Source of the DNA: Lepidodermella squamata
Taxonomy: Eukaryota; Gastrotricha
Length of the DNA: 64,000 nt
Reading direction: 5' to 3'
Assembly: GCA_047495785.1 (NCBI GenBank)
Contig: JBLDXI010000009.1
Span: 2,046,001-2,110,000 of the forward strand
Shown: piece after piece, positions 32,931-44,266 of the stretch
How positions within the stretch are numbered: the first letter of the stretch is position 1
How the letters are laid out: each line of letters starts with the position of its first letter
Translations under genes and position numbers: made by a program
Notes under the pieces: model-generated
Told to the model about the DNA's origin: nothing
What the model saw: only the letters and a program-made list of their open reading frames with translations
The model's database searches: none

Positions 32931-35900
32931 ATGGATGGCGGATCATCTCATGGCGGCAAGGGACCGAAGCCGCGCCAAAATACGTTGAGGTAGGCTTTTA
33001 CCATTTCTTCATTTGAAATAATATAGGCTAACATTATGTAATTCTAGGAAACAAAATTCAGGTGGAGGCGGTGGCGGTGGTGGTTATTCGCGGAATTCGG
33101 CGCCATATAATCAACCACGACGCGGACCGATTGGAAGCGGGAATTACGATTTCAAATCATCTTTCAGAGTAATTTGCGCAGTTTTATGTTGAGAATTTGT
33201 TAACACGGTTTAATATCAGAACGACGACCGGGGAGGATTGTCTGTTTTGCCCGAAGGTCTTTGGGCCAATTACCAACTTACCAGTCTCATCTCAAATTTA
33301 ATTGTAAGTTTTCACCGTCTATTATACAGTGTTGATATGGAATTTTAAATTAGGGATGCGAAGTCCGTTTCCGTCTTAAAGACGGCAGGGAGTACGAAGG
33401 AGTTTTCGAAGCCTTCAGCCCTAAAGGAGAATTCGCGTTTTCCCTATGCTGCCAGCTAAAAAATGGCTGTGTGCCCGATACTACTAAAGTCGACCTGCAT
33501 ACGACGGTCGAATTTAAAGACGTTGCTTCCTTTTCTGCCAAAGCTGTGAACATTGTCAACATGCGTACCGATTTCGATACCGACATCGGCATCAGCCAAC
33601 GAATTAGTCATGGCCAAGACGATAAAACGCGCCAGCTGGAGGCGTGGGAGCCTGACGCTGATGACGGCGGTATGCTTGAACTCGAGGATGATGGTGATAC
33701 TTCGAATAACGGCGGTTGGTCGGCGGATGACATGTTCAGAAAGAACCGCCCACTTCAAGACAAGGAAACTAAAGCAGGCATTTTAAAGGGTCCGCGCCAC
33801 GGTGATTACGACGGGAAAAGCGTTGACCCGTTTTCGAATGTTACCGCTGATGAAAGCGAGGTTACGGATGAGATTCGTGAGATTGCTGCAACTATTGAAC
33901 GCTCGGCAGCTTCGACAGCTGAGCGTGTTCGCATGGAAAAGGAAGATACTGAGGAAAATTTTTCCGCTGTGCTCGGAAATCGCGCCACATGGCAGCCCGG
34001 ACAGCAAGGCGGGCGCGGCGGCGGTGCCCAGCGTGGAGGACCTGGTCGGGGTCGAGGTGGCCCAGGAGGATCAGGCCGTGGTATTCAACCATACGCGACC
34101 CGAAAGGGCGAGCCGAGTCGTTTGCCCGGTTTGGCGCCTCAAATTCAGTCGCAGCAGTACCAATCTCAACCGGCACCTCAGGCCGGTCCGACTGGCAACT
34201 ACGCCAGCCGCATGCAGCAGCAACCTCAATCGACTCCGCCACCAGGAGCGATGGCTCAGCGAGGTTTTTCTCCAAAACCCTCCCCTCCGCCTCTTGTTGC
34301 CCAAAATTACGCAGCTGCAACAAATCCGCCGCAAAGTTACGCATCGGCGGCCGACCCTCATGACTCGACCTCATCACCCCAGACGACCACAGCTACAACG
34401 AACGGCGGGACTAGTTATAGCAACGCAGCTCAGTCACATTACTCCCAGCAGCCAAAAGGCTCATGGCGTCCTCCCACCAACCCGCAAGCGGTCGAGCAGC
34501 AGAAACGGGACATCGTCCACCACCACCAAGCGCAGATCGACACAATGGACCGGGCGGCCCTAGTCCAGGATCTGAAGCAAACGACAGCTTCAATCACCGT
34601 GCCGCCAGTCGAAAGCGAGAACACTGCTCCTCAACCTGCCCCTGCCCAACAGCAGCCTGTTCGCCAAACTGTTACAGTTAAAGCCGGCGGTGGCCATCAT
34701 TCAGTCCACCACCAGGAACCAGTATCTTCGGGACGCGAGTCCTTAGATTCGCTGAATGTTACCGACACATCTCACGGAGGTGATTCGGAAGCTCGAAGCA
34801 CTTCAGCGATTTCTTCATCTACTCCTCACCCGCCTGACAGCCATTCAACCACACCGGCTACTCCGACTATTTCATCCTCAGCCTCAGCCATGTCGAACTA
34901 CTTGAAACGGCTGAATCCGTTGGCCGAGGAGTTCGTGCCTCGTGGTCCAGCTTCGGTTGCATCGCCAGCACCTTCGACTTCGGTTTCGGCTGTTCAGTCA
35001 CCAACGGCTGCTCCGATGGCGGCTACTATCGTATCGCCGCCGATGGCCGCTGTCGTTCCTCCGGTGCCGTTGTTAGCAGCGGCTGCGGCTGCTCTTCCCC
35101 CGCCCTCGTTGCTACCACCTACGGTCGGTGTCGTTCCTCAGCCACCTGCCGTTGTTTCAGTGATAAATCAGGCGCCAGTGCCTCCGCCGATGGCTGCTGT
35201 TCCAGCTCAGGTCATACCAGGGCAGCACATCCAAGCCCCGGCTCAACCGACTCAACAACCGCATCATCAACAGCAGCATCATCAAGGTGCTCAAGGAGGC
35301 GGACATCGAGGCGTAAGTTCAAACATAGCTAATTTTTCTATTTTTACCAAACATTTGTACAATTTAATGCTGATAAAATGAACTTCGAGAGCCCATGTTA
35401 GAGATTCGAAAAGCGATTTTAGGCTTTTTCCTGTAAATCAAATTGGGTAGTTGCGTAATAATGGTTATGCGTCATCTGTAGTCTTTTCAACACAAAGACG
35501 GAACTGATTATCGGATCTCATTTATTCGAGGGCATGCGTTCAAATTAATATCCAGCTTATCGCTCTAACAAATATTCTATTACCTGGATATTGATTTGTA
35601 CCGAAATTTCGTAAGTAGTCTTACTGGTTCCGGCTTATGACGTCCTTCCGGTGTGAAATCCAATCAGTTCCGATCATGGCCTCGATGCTAAATTGCTCAT
35701 TTTATGATGTCGTTATTGCAATAGTTGAATAAAATATATGCATAGTTATACGAAAACGTTTCAGATTTGGCAGCGTTTTTTTCATATCTAGCTCGTGATG
35801 TCAGTTTGATAGCTTATGACGATAGGCCCTTAATTCGCAAAATCTCATTTTCTATCGTGTTTTCAGAAATTTATTGTATTGATTTTATATATAGGGACGT

Positions 35901-37877
35901 AACAATCAGCAATACAATCAACAACAGCAACATCAGCAACGCCCCGCTTCCGAATACGTACCTGCGACTGCTGCGTCTCACGAATCCCCCGCCGCTACAG
36001 CTGCCTTTGCTTTAGCGCACCAAGCCGCCGGTGTGGTCACGGCTCCTCAAATGCCGGTAAGTTACTCCCGAGTCGACAAGAATCTCTAAATTATAATTTG
36101 ATGTTACTAGCAGGCCTGGACTGTGATGCCTCAAGGCGCCCCTCAAGCTCCTGGTGCTCCTCAACTCGCAACGCCATATACTTACCAAGTCGCAGCGCAC
36201 AACCAAGCAGCTGCTGTTAACGCAGCCCGGTTCGCGACGCCTCAAGCGGGCTCGAACCCTCACCAGGTCACGGTGACGGCTCAGTTCACTCGCCCTCCAG
36301 CTGTCGTCGGCGGCCAGCCGACCACTGTTGGCGCCCCAACCGGCACCCAGATCATGTACACAACCGCCGGGGCTCCACAGGGCCAAGTGGTCGGAAAGCC
36401 TGGTGCTCCCGAGTTCACACCTACCCAATTCATCGTCGCGGTAAGCGTCTCTAACTTTCGTCATTTTCTTATTGATTTTAATTTTTGCGATCAATAGCAA
36501 CCTGGCCAGCCTTATACTGTTCTTCAGTCTGCTGCTCAAAACCCTGCTCAAGTTGCTGGGCATCCGACAGCTAACGTCGCGTTCTACCAGCAAGCACAAG
36601 CGCAACAAGGCCAAGTGATGTCGCTGCATCAAGCTAATCAAGCGATGCAACAACAGCAACAGCAACACGCCTCGCAGCAAGCTCAACAAGCCGGCCAAGC
36701 GCAGGCCGTTGCTCAGCAGATCCATCACCAGCAGCAACTGCAGGTCCAGCACCAGCAGCAGCAGCAACAGCAACAGCAACAACAGCTCGCACAGCAGCTG
36801 CAACAAGCCAGTCTGAACGGCCCGGCCACTGCTCAGTTGGTTCATCAGGCGCTCGCCCAGCAGTACCAGCAACAGCAGGCTGCTGTCGTGGCCGCGCAGC
36901 AGCAAGCGGCGCAACAGGCCCATCAGAACCAGCAGCAGCAGTTATTGAATGCCCAGCAACAGGGCCAGCAACAAGCGGCGTCGATGGCCCAGGCGCACAA
37001 TCAGGCGCAATTCGCACCAGTTCTGTACTATACATACCCGTCAGGCCAGGGCGGTACGCATCCGGCTCTTCTCCAACAGGCAGGCCAGCCGGGACAGGCT
37101 CCTCAGATGATTCAGGCGCAGTTCTACGATCCTCGTGGCTACGTTGTTACACAGCAAGGCGCGCAGCAAGGCGTTCAACAAGGCACCGGGCATAGCAATG
37201 TTGCCACTCCGGCTCAAACCCCGACTGGCAGTGGTCCTCCGTTCCTGTTTATGACCACTGCTGGAGGGCATGGAATGAGTAAGTTGGCCTATTTCTAACT
37301 ACCATACTTCCAATTTACTTGATTTACGTAATTTGTAACAGAGCTAAAAATTTCCCTTTGAAACTACCCTCTTCTCTTAAATTTAATAGGATTTGGGCGT
37401 TGAGAAACTGAATTGAGAATCTTCGAATGAGCCGAAATGTTGTTTGGCATAGGTAATTTATAGAACTAACTATCGTGAACTTAAGCTTTTGGCAGTCACA
37501 GCGAAATTTAAATCACTAAAATATAATTTTAGCTGCATTAGAACTTTAAATCGGACTCAAATTTACCGAAGATAAGCGTAGCGACCGAAAAATTGCAGCA
37601 TTTTTTAACATCACAAAACATTGCTAGACAAATTGGTTGCATAATAGAATACCTCCAGGTAAAAGTTAGTTTGATGTCGAATACAGACAATTCTCCCAAG
37701 TATTCTGACATGGCTTAACCAATTTGGCGTAAATATTAAAATGATTCTTTGATAAGCTGTATTTTAATGCCATCTTTCTTTTTATCAGCCTACTACACTA
37801 CTCCGCATATTCAACTGGTCGCGCAAGCTGCACAGGTGCAACCTGGACAAGCTGCCTCTCAAACTTCTGGTCCTTGA
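32931..37877 (+). CDS. ATXN2: Ataxin-2, RNA-binding and poly(A)-binding-protein partner
   Basis: Eight exons: 32931-32989, 33048-33168, 33220-33303, 33354-35312, 35895-36056, 36111-36440, 36498-37278, 37789-37877, giving 1194 aa. A Gly-rich N-terminus precedes an Lsm domain (GCEVRFRLKDGREYEGVFEAFSPKG). The LsmAD follows, with GISQRISHG, LEAWEPD and GGWSADDMFR. An RG-rich part (GRGRGGPGGSGRG) is next, and the PAM2 motif LNPLAEEFVPRG near residue 605 is the site for the MLLE domain of poly(A)-binding protein. The last third is Gln/Ala/Pro-rich, with a run of 11 Gln coded by mixed CAG and CAA. The layout is complete for ataxin-2, which acts on mRNA stability, translation and stress granules. Exon 6 may start at 36111 or 36114 (NAGNAG acceptor). 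Confidence 0.94.
36753..36785 (+). repeat. CAG/CAA run coding 11 Gln in ataxin-2
   Basis: Eleven consecutive Gln codons, CAG interrupted by CAA, in the Gln-rich C-terminal region of ataxin-2 (about 36615-37000 is 40-50% Gln). It lies C-terminal to PAM2, whereas the variable human tract is N-terminal, so it is not positionally equivalent. Confidence 0.8.
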
Positions 37878-38505
37878 AAATTTGTGTACAGTGACTTTGC
37901 TCTTGAAGATGCTATACATAATATAGTAAATCGACTGACATCAGCTGTTTTCTCGTCTTCAAAAGCGCGAATGAAATGGTGGAATTGATGATTCGATACG
38001 TCCTCATGTATCGATGCATAGATCTATATTCTTATTTGTTGAGAAGTCAAATCGATTAGCTAGCCACGCTTCGATCGCTGCGTCCGGTCCTTGAAAAAGT
38101 TCACGCCATACATTTTTCTATGATAACGTTGCATTCGCGAAACGAAAAAAATCGGATGAGGAGGACGTGAGCGTTGTTTTAATGGTCACCACGAGAGTGA
38201 GATCGAGCGTACAACACTTCAGGCGAATTTCAGTTATAATTTCGATTGTAACCATCATACTACCATCTGCAAGGCTTTATTTTGTCGTCTCGGACTGAAG
38301 AGAACTCTTTTGTTTCTGTTATACAACTTCTGCGTCGTTGTTATAATGACTGTACTCGACTTCGTTCTCACTGAAAAGAACCTTCGACAGATACTTGTCA
38401 CGAAAGAAACCATCTCGCGATTTTCTTGCTCTCGTTCTCTCTTCTCTTTTCTCTCCGATTTATTTCATATTACTCATGGCTGGCGCAGTCATTGTCAACT
38501 CCGTG

Positions 38506-38511
38506 AATAAA
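38506..38511 (+). terminator. Polyadenylation signal, probable end of ataxin-2 transcript
   Basis: AATAAA 629 bp after the ataxin-2 stop, followed by a T- and GT-containing stretch. Bases 37878-38511 read as a long 3' untranslated region without a supported ORF. Confidence 0.5.
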
Positions 38512-39163
38512 GCCTGATGTCACTGAACACTTGCGGGGGTCTTTTTGAAACAAATTAATTACCTGCAGGTTTCCAGTTGAGAAAATCGCCCATCCCTGTT
38601 TCGTGGAAAGAGCTTATATTGAAAATGTTTAGACGAGTTTGCCGTCTCGAAGCAATTGGTGACCTAGTAATTTGAAGCAGTTTACCGGCAGTTTTCATAT
38701 TCATGTCAATCATATCATCAATCGGCATCAGTGGTTTGTTCCAGAATATGAAAAGAATTCGGTGCAGTTTGATTTCTAGAGTATCGGCATCAATTAAAGC
38801 CGCGCTTTCCTGGTGAACTGATATTATGATGTTCTAACCTACTCGCTGTGGACGCTCGAATTTCCTGCTGCGCAAAAAAAGTTAAATGCGCCACATTTCT
38901 ATTAGTTGGGAAACGGTACAGGATAAACGACACTTTTGTGTCTTTTCAGTCGACAAAATTAGCGTTGTTTGAAACTTGGCGCACACCTCCTAATGATGCC
39001 ACCCTGCCCCTTTCATTGCTCAAAATAGCTTGGGCAGGGTCTCAAATATTAATTAATCAGAAAATAATAGGCAAAGCGCACAAAGAAATTACGCACAATC
39101 ATATAGGTACATGTAAGAATTGAAACAAGTAATTAGTTCGAAGTCTTTCATTGAATATTTGTG
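38512..39163. other. Intergenic, no gene seen
   Basis: Between the presumed ataxin-2 polyadenylation site and the 3' end of a small minus-strand gene. No supported coding, RNA or repeat structure. Confidence 0.5.
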
Positions 39164-39507
39164 TCAAATATATTCGTCCACTATGTCAAGCAGAGACTGC
39201 TTCTGGAGTCGCACTTCTTTGGCTGTTTTTCTCACCAGATACCATTTATACAACAAAATACCAGCAACTATAGCCTTTAAAAATAAAAAAATACTTATTT
39301 TCTATGATTCATGAGTATTGCTTCTTACCATAAATAATGCAACTACTGAAACGGGTGCGATGTGCCAAAATAGATTGGTGTACTTCTGAGCAACAACTTC
39401 CAAATTCCTCGTCGCATGTCTTGGCAGAATAATAAATATTAAAATAAAAGAAAAATGAGAAATCTTAACGCTCACATTTGCTGGGCGTATTCTGTGTTCT
39501 CTGACAT
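39164..39507 (-). CDS. Small single-pass membrane protein, 77 aa
   Basis: Three small exons, 39507-39476, 39419-39329 and 39274-39164, join in frame from ATG (39505-39507) to TGA (39164-39166). Each border is GT..AG, and the introns are 56 and 54 bp like others here. The protein starts MSENTEYAQQIHATRNLEV, has a hydrophobic helix (FWHIAPVSVVALFMAIVAGI) and then a basic stretch (YLVRKTAKEVRLQ). This layout suggests one membrane span with a cytosolic basic C-terminus. I do not recognise a family. Both introns end in AAG. It can be missed by simple ORF searches because no exon exceeds 37 codons. Support is the frame continuity across three exons. Confidence 0.65.
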
Positions 39508-40053
39508 TTTACTCGGAAATTTCTGGAAATAGGCGTAATAATTTGAAATTTGTAATTAGCAACAGTATCAATGAATCGCAATGATGCGTTCATTTTCTGA
39601 AAAATATTTGCTAGCGTATTTGTTTTTCAGATGTTCAGGCGTCAGTGCCTAGATTGCACTCCAACACCACTGTAAATTATTTTGCGTTCACGTATTTGTC
39701 GCACTTGTCACAGCTTATGCGTTCAAATCAGCGACATATACCGTCTTTTCACCATATATTATTTACCTAATCATTTTCACGTGCAAATAAAAACGCAAGT
39801 CATGGCAACGTGTTTCTTTATTACATCCGTCTTTCAAACTTTATAAAATAGGTTAAAACCTTCGCTCATGCGACTAGAGTTGGGCAGGCAATACTCATGA
39901 GTTGTTAAAATCGTGAAAGTTCAAACATTTCGATTTCACACGATCAACGCGACTAACTTCGATAGAAAAGGGTCTCAAAAATCGAGAAATAAAAGAAAGT
40001 TGTGAGAAAATATGGAAAGCTACTGGTTTGGACACTTTGATTTAACGCCGTCT
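39508..40053. other. Intergenic, no gene seen
   Basis: AT-rich sequence between the start of the small membrane protein and the 3' end of HS2ST, both minus strand. Nothing recognisable. Confidence 0.5.
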
Positions 40054-41309
40054 TTAATGAGAACTCGGTAATCTTTTCGGCCGAACTTTTTCAAAATGAA
40101 ATTGAGATGGAAGCGGCGTAACTCTAGCAGGTGATGCCGATGACATGGAACCAAATACTTGAGTATAAGCATGCACAAAATTCCTTTGAGCAAATTCGTA
40201 AAAATCGTTTTCCATTCGCCAAATATGGCCAGCCATTTTCTTAAATTTCTCGATCGTCGCATTTGTCGGAGGCACTTTAGTCGTTGTTTTCCGCAGATGG
40301 TCACTGCCCATTTGGCCAGATTCCAGCAACTGAATCGCCCCAACAAAAAATCTAGGCAACAATGTTTCCATCAACCGGACGAAATGGCGAAGGTGTTCCA
40401 CCGAGCCAACTGCCAAATAGCGGCTGGCAAGATTCGCCTTGGCACGTTCCAAAGCCCATGGATTTCCTGGCTCCCAACATTCCATCGAATGACCACAGAA
40501 GAATGGTATCTACAAAATGCATTTTGAATTTTCTTGACAAATCTTGAGCTAGAAACGAACTAACCTGCTTCCATAAAAGCCTCGGTTCGCAATCTTTACC
40601 TTCCGCCGCGACGCACTCGTCAAAAGTGTCATTTTTGCCGGCCTTACGACGGCGAAGTCCTGGCCTAAAATCATCTCCATGGCGCAAGAAGTAGAAATAG
40701 CTGACCAATCTTTCGATGGGATCACGGACAACGTTGATGTAAACTGGGTGAATGTGAGAAAACTTGGCCAGTGTTCCTAATTGTTCGAAATCGATGTAAG
40801 CGAAATGTCCATGAAAAATGGCCGGATGCCGCTCTGTCCAGGTAGTCACATTTTGACAGAATTGGAGTTGATCATTCAGTGATAAAATGTGACTATTATG
40901 GGTGACGTTGACATGCACGACACTATACCGGTTTCTCGCCGCCAATGAATATGCGATGTTGGCAAACGTGGTACTCCCCGTCTTCGGGATGCGATTATAT
41001 ATAACAACCAAAGGCCCATCAGCCAGCTTATTCGGCTGTTGAAAAGAGGGAAATTTCGGGTTATTAATTTTTTGCTAAAATGTTTGCTTACTTTTCCTTT
41101 ATTCGTATCAACAGGGAAATTTATTGTTGAGCGGAACGTTGCCAGCTCAATATAACCGTCTGTTGGATAGATATAAAGTTTGCTTCAACACAAAACGTTG
41201 GCTACTTACTGCGAGCAGCCGAAAGCAGGAAGGCAAAGCTGACTAGTGAAATTCCAATGCAGCAAAAAAGACCCGCTTTTAGATAGGAACGCAAGAAACG
41301 TAGAGCCAT
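40054..41309 (-). CDS. HS2ST1: Heparan sulfate 2-O-sulfotransferase
   Basis: Exons 41309-41210, 41159-41092, 41035-40565 and 40509-40054 give 364 aa (family about 356). A short cytosolic N-terminus and a signal-anchor helix (LFCCIGISLVSFAFLLSAA) make it a type II Golgi protein. The PAPS 5'-phosphosulfate loop is PKTGSTTF at about 73-80, and the 3'-phosphate site is RDPIERLVSYFYF. Other family blocks are FHGHFAYIDF, IPFFCGHSMECW and IWRMENDFYEFA. It transfers sulfate to C2 of iduronic acid in heparan sulfate and so affects growth-factor signalling. The luminal Cys residues of the family are kept. The last intron has donor GTTAGT. The assignment is secure by motif order; dermatan 2-sulfotransferase is less similar. 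Confidence 0.94.
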
Positions 41310-43528
41310 CAGTTAAATCATTGTAATAACCGCATCTCTAGGAAAAGTCAATATATAAAACGTTTTGAGTGATATGCGACGAAAAGCCCGGGTCTAGGAG
41401 CCAATGCCACCCTTTAAAAGCAGCTTTACTCATAAATTTACGGGTAAAAATGTGAAAACTTGAAAAAAATTATCATAATTTCATCCAGATGTTTCCCATC
41501 TGATTGACATTTAACTCATGGGCATAGAATGATAACCAGTAGCTGCGACCGGCGTTTCAGATGCAGCAAAAACAGATAATTCAACTCATACAAGTATCAA
41601 TTTTGACACGATCAGCATTTCAACTACTGACAGCTTCAGCTAAACGTTCTGGCTAGCCAGCTAAGGGTCTGGAAGGACAAATATTCAATACCCAATGTCT
41701 GATGTCAACCAGCAACAAGCCAGGTCAGGCCCGCCTTTCAGGAGCGCCTAAATATAGCGCTAAGCATTGGAATAGATAAAATCGTCCTTATCGTCATAAT
41801 ATTGCAATAAAAATGTCTAGGGCAACAGCTAAACGGTCTGGTTACATAGCTAAGGTTCTGGATGGATGAATTTTCAGTAACGAAAGCTGGTGGGTTTTCG
41901 GGTAGCGCCGGTGTATTCTAGCAAGCTGAAATCATGAAAAAGTGGGCAAATAAATAAAAAATATGGGTGCATAATGCTCCTTAGGTGTTTAGACCTTCAG
42001 ATAAAAGGTCTGGTTGACCACCAGACGGTCTGGCTTGAAGCCAAACGACGCCAGGGTATAGCTGGTAACATAGTAAAAGCTAAACTTTCCACATAACCAG
42101 GCGAAGCGCAAGTAAAAAAAGCGCAAGTTAGAAGACCTGATATCTTGTTTATCTACGAGAAAAGTCAGCAAAATGTAAGATTCAAGAAACTTCTAGCAGT
42201 GGGGACTGAAAGCTAACTTTGGCGTTGACCTGGGACAGTGAAAGTTCTAAACGTTGCTGTAGCAATGCAATTCGAGCAGAAAAACGACGAAAAACGCCAC
42301 CCGAGCTAATTAAATATATTATAGCTCAAAAAATTCGTCTCGCCGAGTTATATTTAAATAAATATGTATTTTTTCATGTACTGCCTCTAACTCGAGAAAA
42401 ACTCGTCTAAAGTGCTCGTCGCGTGCCGGGTACCCTGTCTCCCACTTTAACGCGGCATATCATTTGTTTGGAAACGACTTTTTGAGTAATTCTTTTCATT
42501 AGCCAACTTAGTTCGATCAGATATCTTTAGCTAAATCGACTTTGAGACCATAGCTCACCGGCTTCCCATTCTGGCTAAGTTCAGAGCTACCCGTTCTGGC
42601 TAACTTCAACGACCGGCGCGGTCGAGCCAAAAAATCGAACACACAAAAATCGAAAATGAATCCTGAATCCGTAGATTACCGGTCAATCGTCTTCAAACAT
42701 ATTAAACAAAATTTCAACCTATACTTTTAAACATTCTGAAAATGTTGTTTTTAATTGCGTATTTTTAGAATTTTACTTATCGAAAAGTTTTGAGGCAGCC
42801 GCGGTGTGGGGCTGTCACTCGCGCAGGATGCTGGATGCTGGTTTTTTTCTAAGGTTTCTCGGCTGTGACCCCCTGACTATGATCAGCTGAAGCCTGAAGC
42901 GGTGTTTAATCAAGACGCAGTAGGCTAACCGAGTTACCTTTTACGCGATTAATCTGTTGTCAAATACTGTTATACTGTAATATTTAATCCAGATAAAGAG
43001 TTCCGACCGGAAGTCCACTTACTGAATTTTCAGCTGATCTGATTTTTTTTTCGTTGGTGGTTGAAGGGAACTTTGCACTATTGGCTCTTATATTCCTCTT
43101 ATATTCCTTTTGCATTTATATGTATTTCACCGTCCCGCAGTCTTCGGTCGACCAGTGTGCAATGTGACCTGCGAATTAGGTTGCCATAGTAGAGTTTCAG
43201 GTTTCAGTCGATAGGATTCTCAATGTTTTGGTCTCATAAATTGTATCTGGTACTATCGCTTATCAACCTATCGGCAATCATCTTCGATGTTCTATCTTCT
43301 CCCGTCTCCCGTAGAAATAATCAGCCCTCACCGTTCGTGGTGATTAACCCCGCCCATCTTTAGCATGCAATTACGATGGTGATTGATTCTTAGCTGGAAA
43401 CTATGACAAACTTGGATCCAATATGTAATGCTCTTGACAAGAAATAATTTCCAAAAATACTGTTTGCTATAAATCAGTAACTTCATCTAACTGTCTTCCC
43501 GTTGCTAGACCTTTTAAGTTACTTTAAA
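41310..43528. other. Intergenic between divergent HS2ST and RPL28
   Basis: Contains a diverged direct repeat at 41637-41862 and otherwise no supported gene. The part next to 43529 should contain the RPL28 promoter. No TATA box stands out. Confidence 0.5.
41637..41862 (+). repeat. Diverged direct repeat, period about 189 bp
   Basis: The block CAGCTAAACGTTCTGGCTAG (41637 on, continuing CCAGCTAAGGGTCTGGA) recurs at 41826-41862 with the same word order (CAGCTAAACGGTCTGGTTAC..AGCTAAGGTTCTGGA). Weaker similarity follows each copy (AGCGCC..TAGC..AAGC). A third partial match to GGTCTGG words occurs near 42005-42035. Confidence 0.5.
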
Positions 43529-44078
43529 ATGTCGTCTGCTCTGTTGTGGGAAATCCTTCGCAACCGCTCCTCTTTCCTAATGAGGGCGAAGGGAGCTTCG
43601 TGCACATTCTCTCGCGTACGTTCAACATACTCTAGCATCGAATCAGCCTAAGTTTTTAAATTTCATTTATAAGGAACCGTGCAACTTGAAGAACAAGAAC
43701 ACTTATCAATACAGCGGTCTTGTTCACTCCAAGGCTGTTGGCGTCGAAGTCACCAAGGACAAGAAGGGTGCTCGCAAGGGCGTTGTCATTGTCACTCGCC
43801 GTCGTGGAGGTTTGTTTAGCATCAACATTAATGTTCATTGTAATCGCTCATTTTTATCAGCTGCTCGCAAGCCCATCAGGTCTGTCAACCGCGTTGAATT
43901 TACCCGCAACTCTCGTCGCACCATGAAGGCCATCAAGTCTCTCACCAAGAAGAACCATTACCGTTCTGACTTGACCTCAGCCGCTCTCCGCCGCGCTAGT
44001 GCCCTCCTCCGCAGCCAGAAGGCCTCAGTGTCGAAGAAGGCGACCAAGGGCAAGACGACTGCTGCCAAGTCGAAGTAA
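43529..44078 (+). CDS. RPL28: 60S ribosomal protein L28 (eL28)
   Basis: Exons 43529-43615, 43674-43809 and 43861-44078 give 146 aa. It begins MSSALLWEILRNRSSFLM and continues with the eL28 pattern NLKNKNTYQYSGLVHSKAVG, VVIVTRRRG, and KNHYRSDLTSAALRRASAIL-like text, ending in a Lys-rich tail. eL28 is a basic protein of the large ribosomal subunit found only in eukaryotes. Intron 1 ends in TATAAG. The short exons and early introns resemble those of other metazoan ribosomal protein genes. The endophilin gene begins 188 bp after the stop. Confidence 0.95.
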
Positions 44079-44128
44079 ATTCATGCCTACAGCCGAGGTG
44101 AAATAGAAGGCGCTATTCTTGAGTTATT

Positions 44129-44134
44129 AATAAA
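44129..44134 (+). terminator. Polyadenylation signal AATAAA after RPL28
   Basis: AATAAA 51 bp after the stop codon, within the 188-bp gap before the next gene on the strand. Confidence 0.6.
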
Positions 44135-44266
44135 AAGGAGAGAGCAATGATCGATACGCAAACATTCGGCCAAACTTGATTCTATTCCACACTTTCTTAT
44201 CTATTCTAGATATTTGTTGATAAGTGACTTGTCTGGTTATTATTTATATTTGTCTTCATCGTTTCA

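Noticed and set aside
33892-34624. Several 60-250 codon frames overlapping ataxin-2 exon 4 on both strands
   Set aside because: Low-complexity shadows of the GC-richer ataxin-2 exon; only one frame joins neighbouring exons and carries Lsm, LsmAD and PAM2 motifs.
36012-36923. 303-codon minus-strand open frame rich in Leu and Arg
   Set aside because: It is the antisense of the Gln/Ala-rich ataxin-2 exons; CAG-type repeats read as Leu on the other strand. No independent support.
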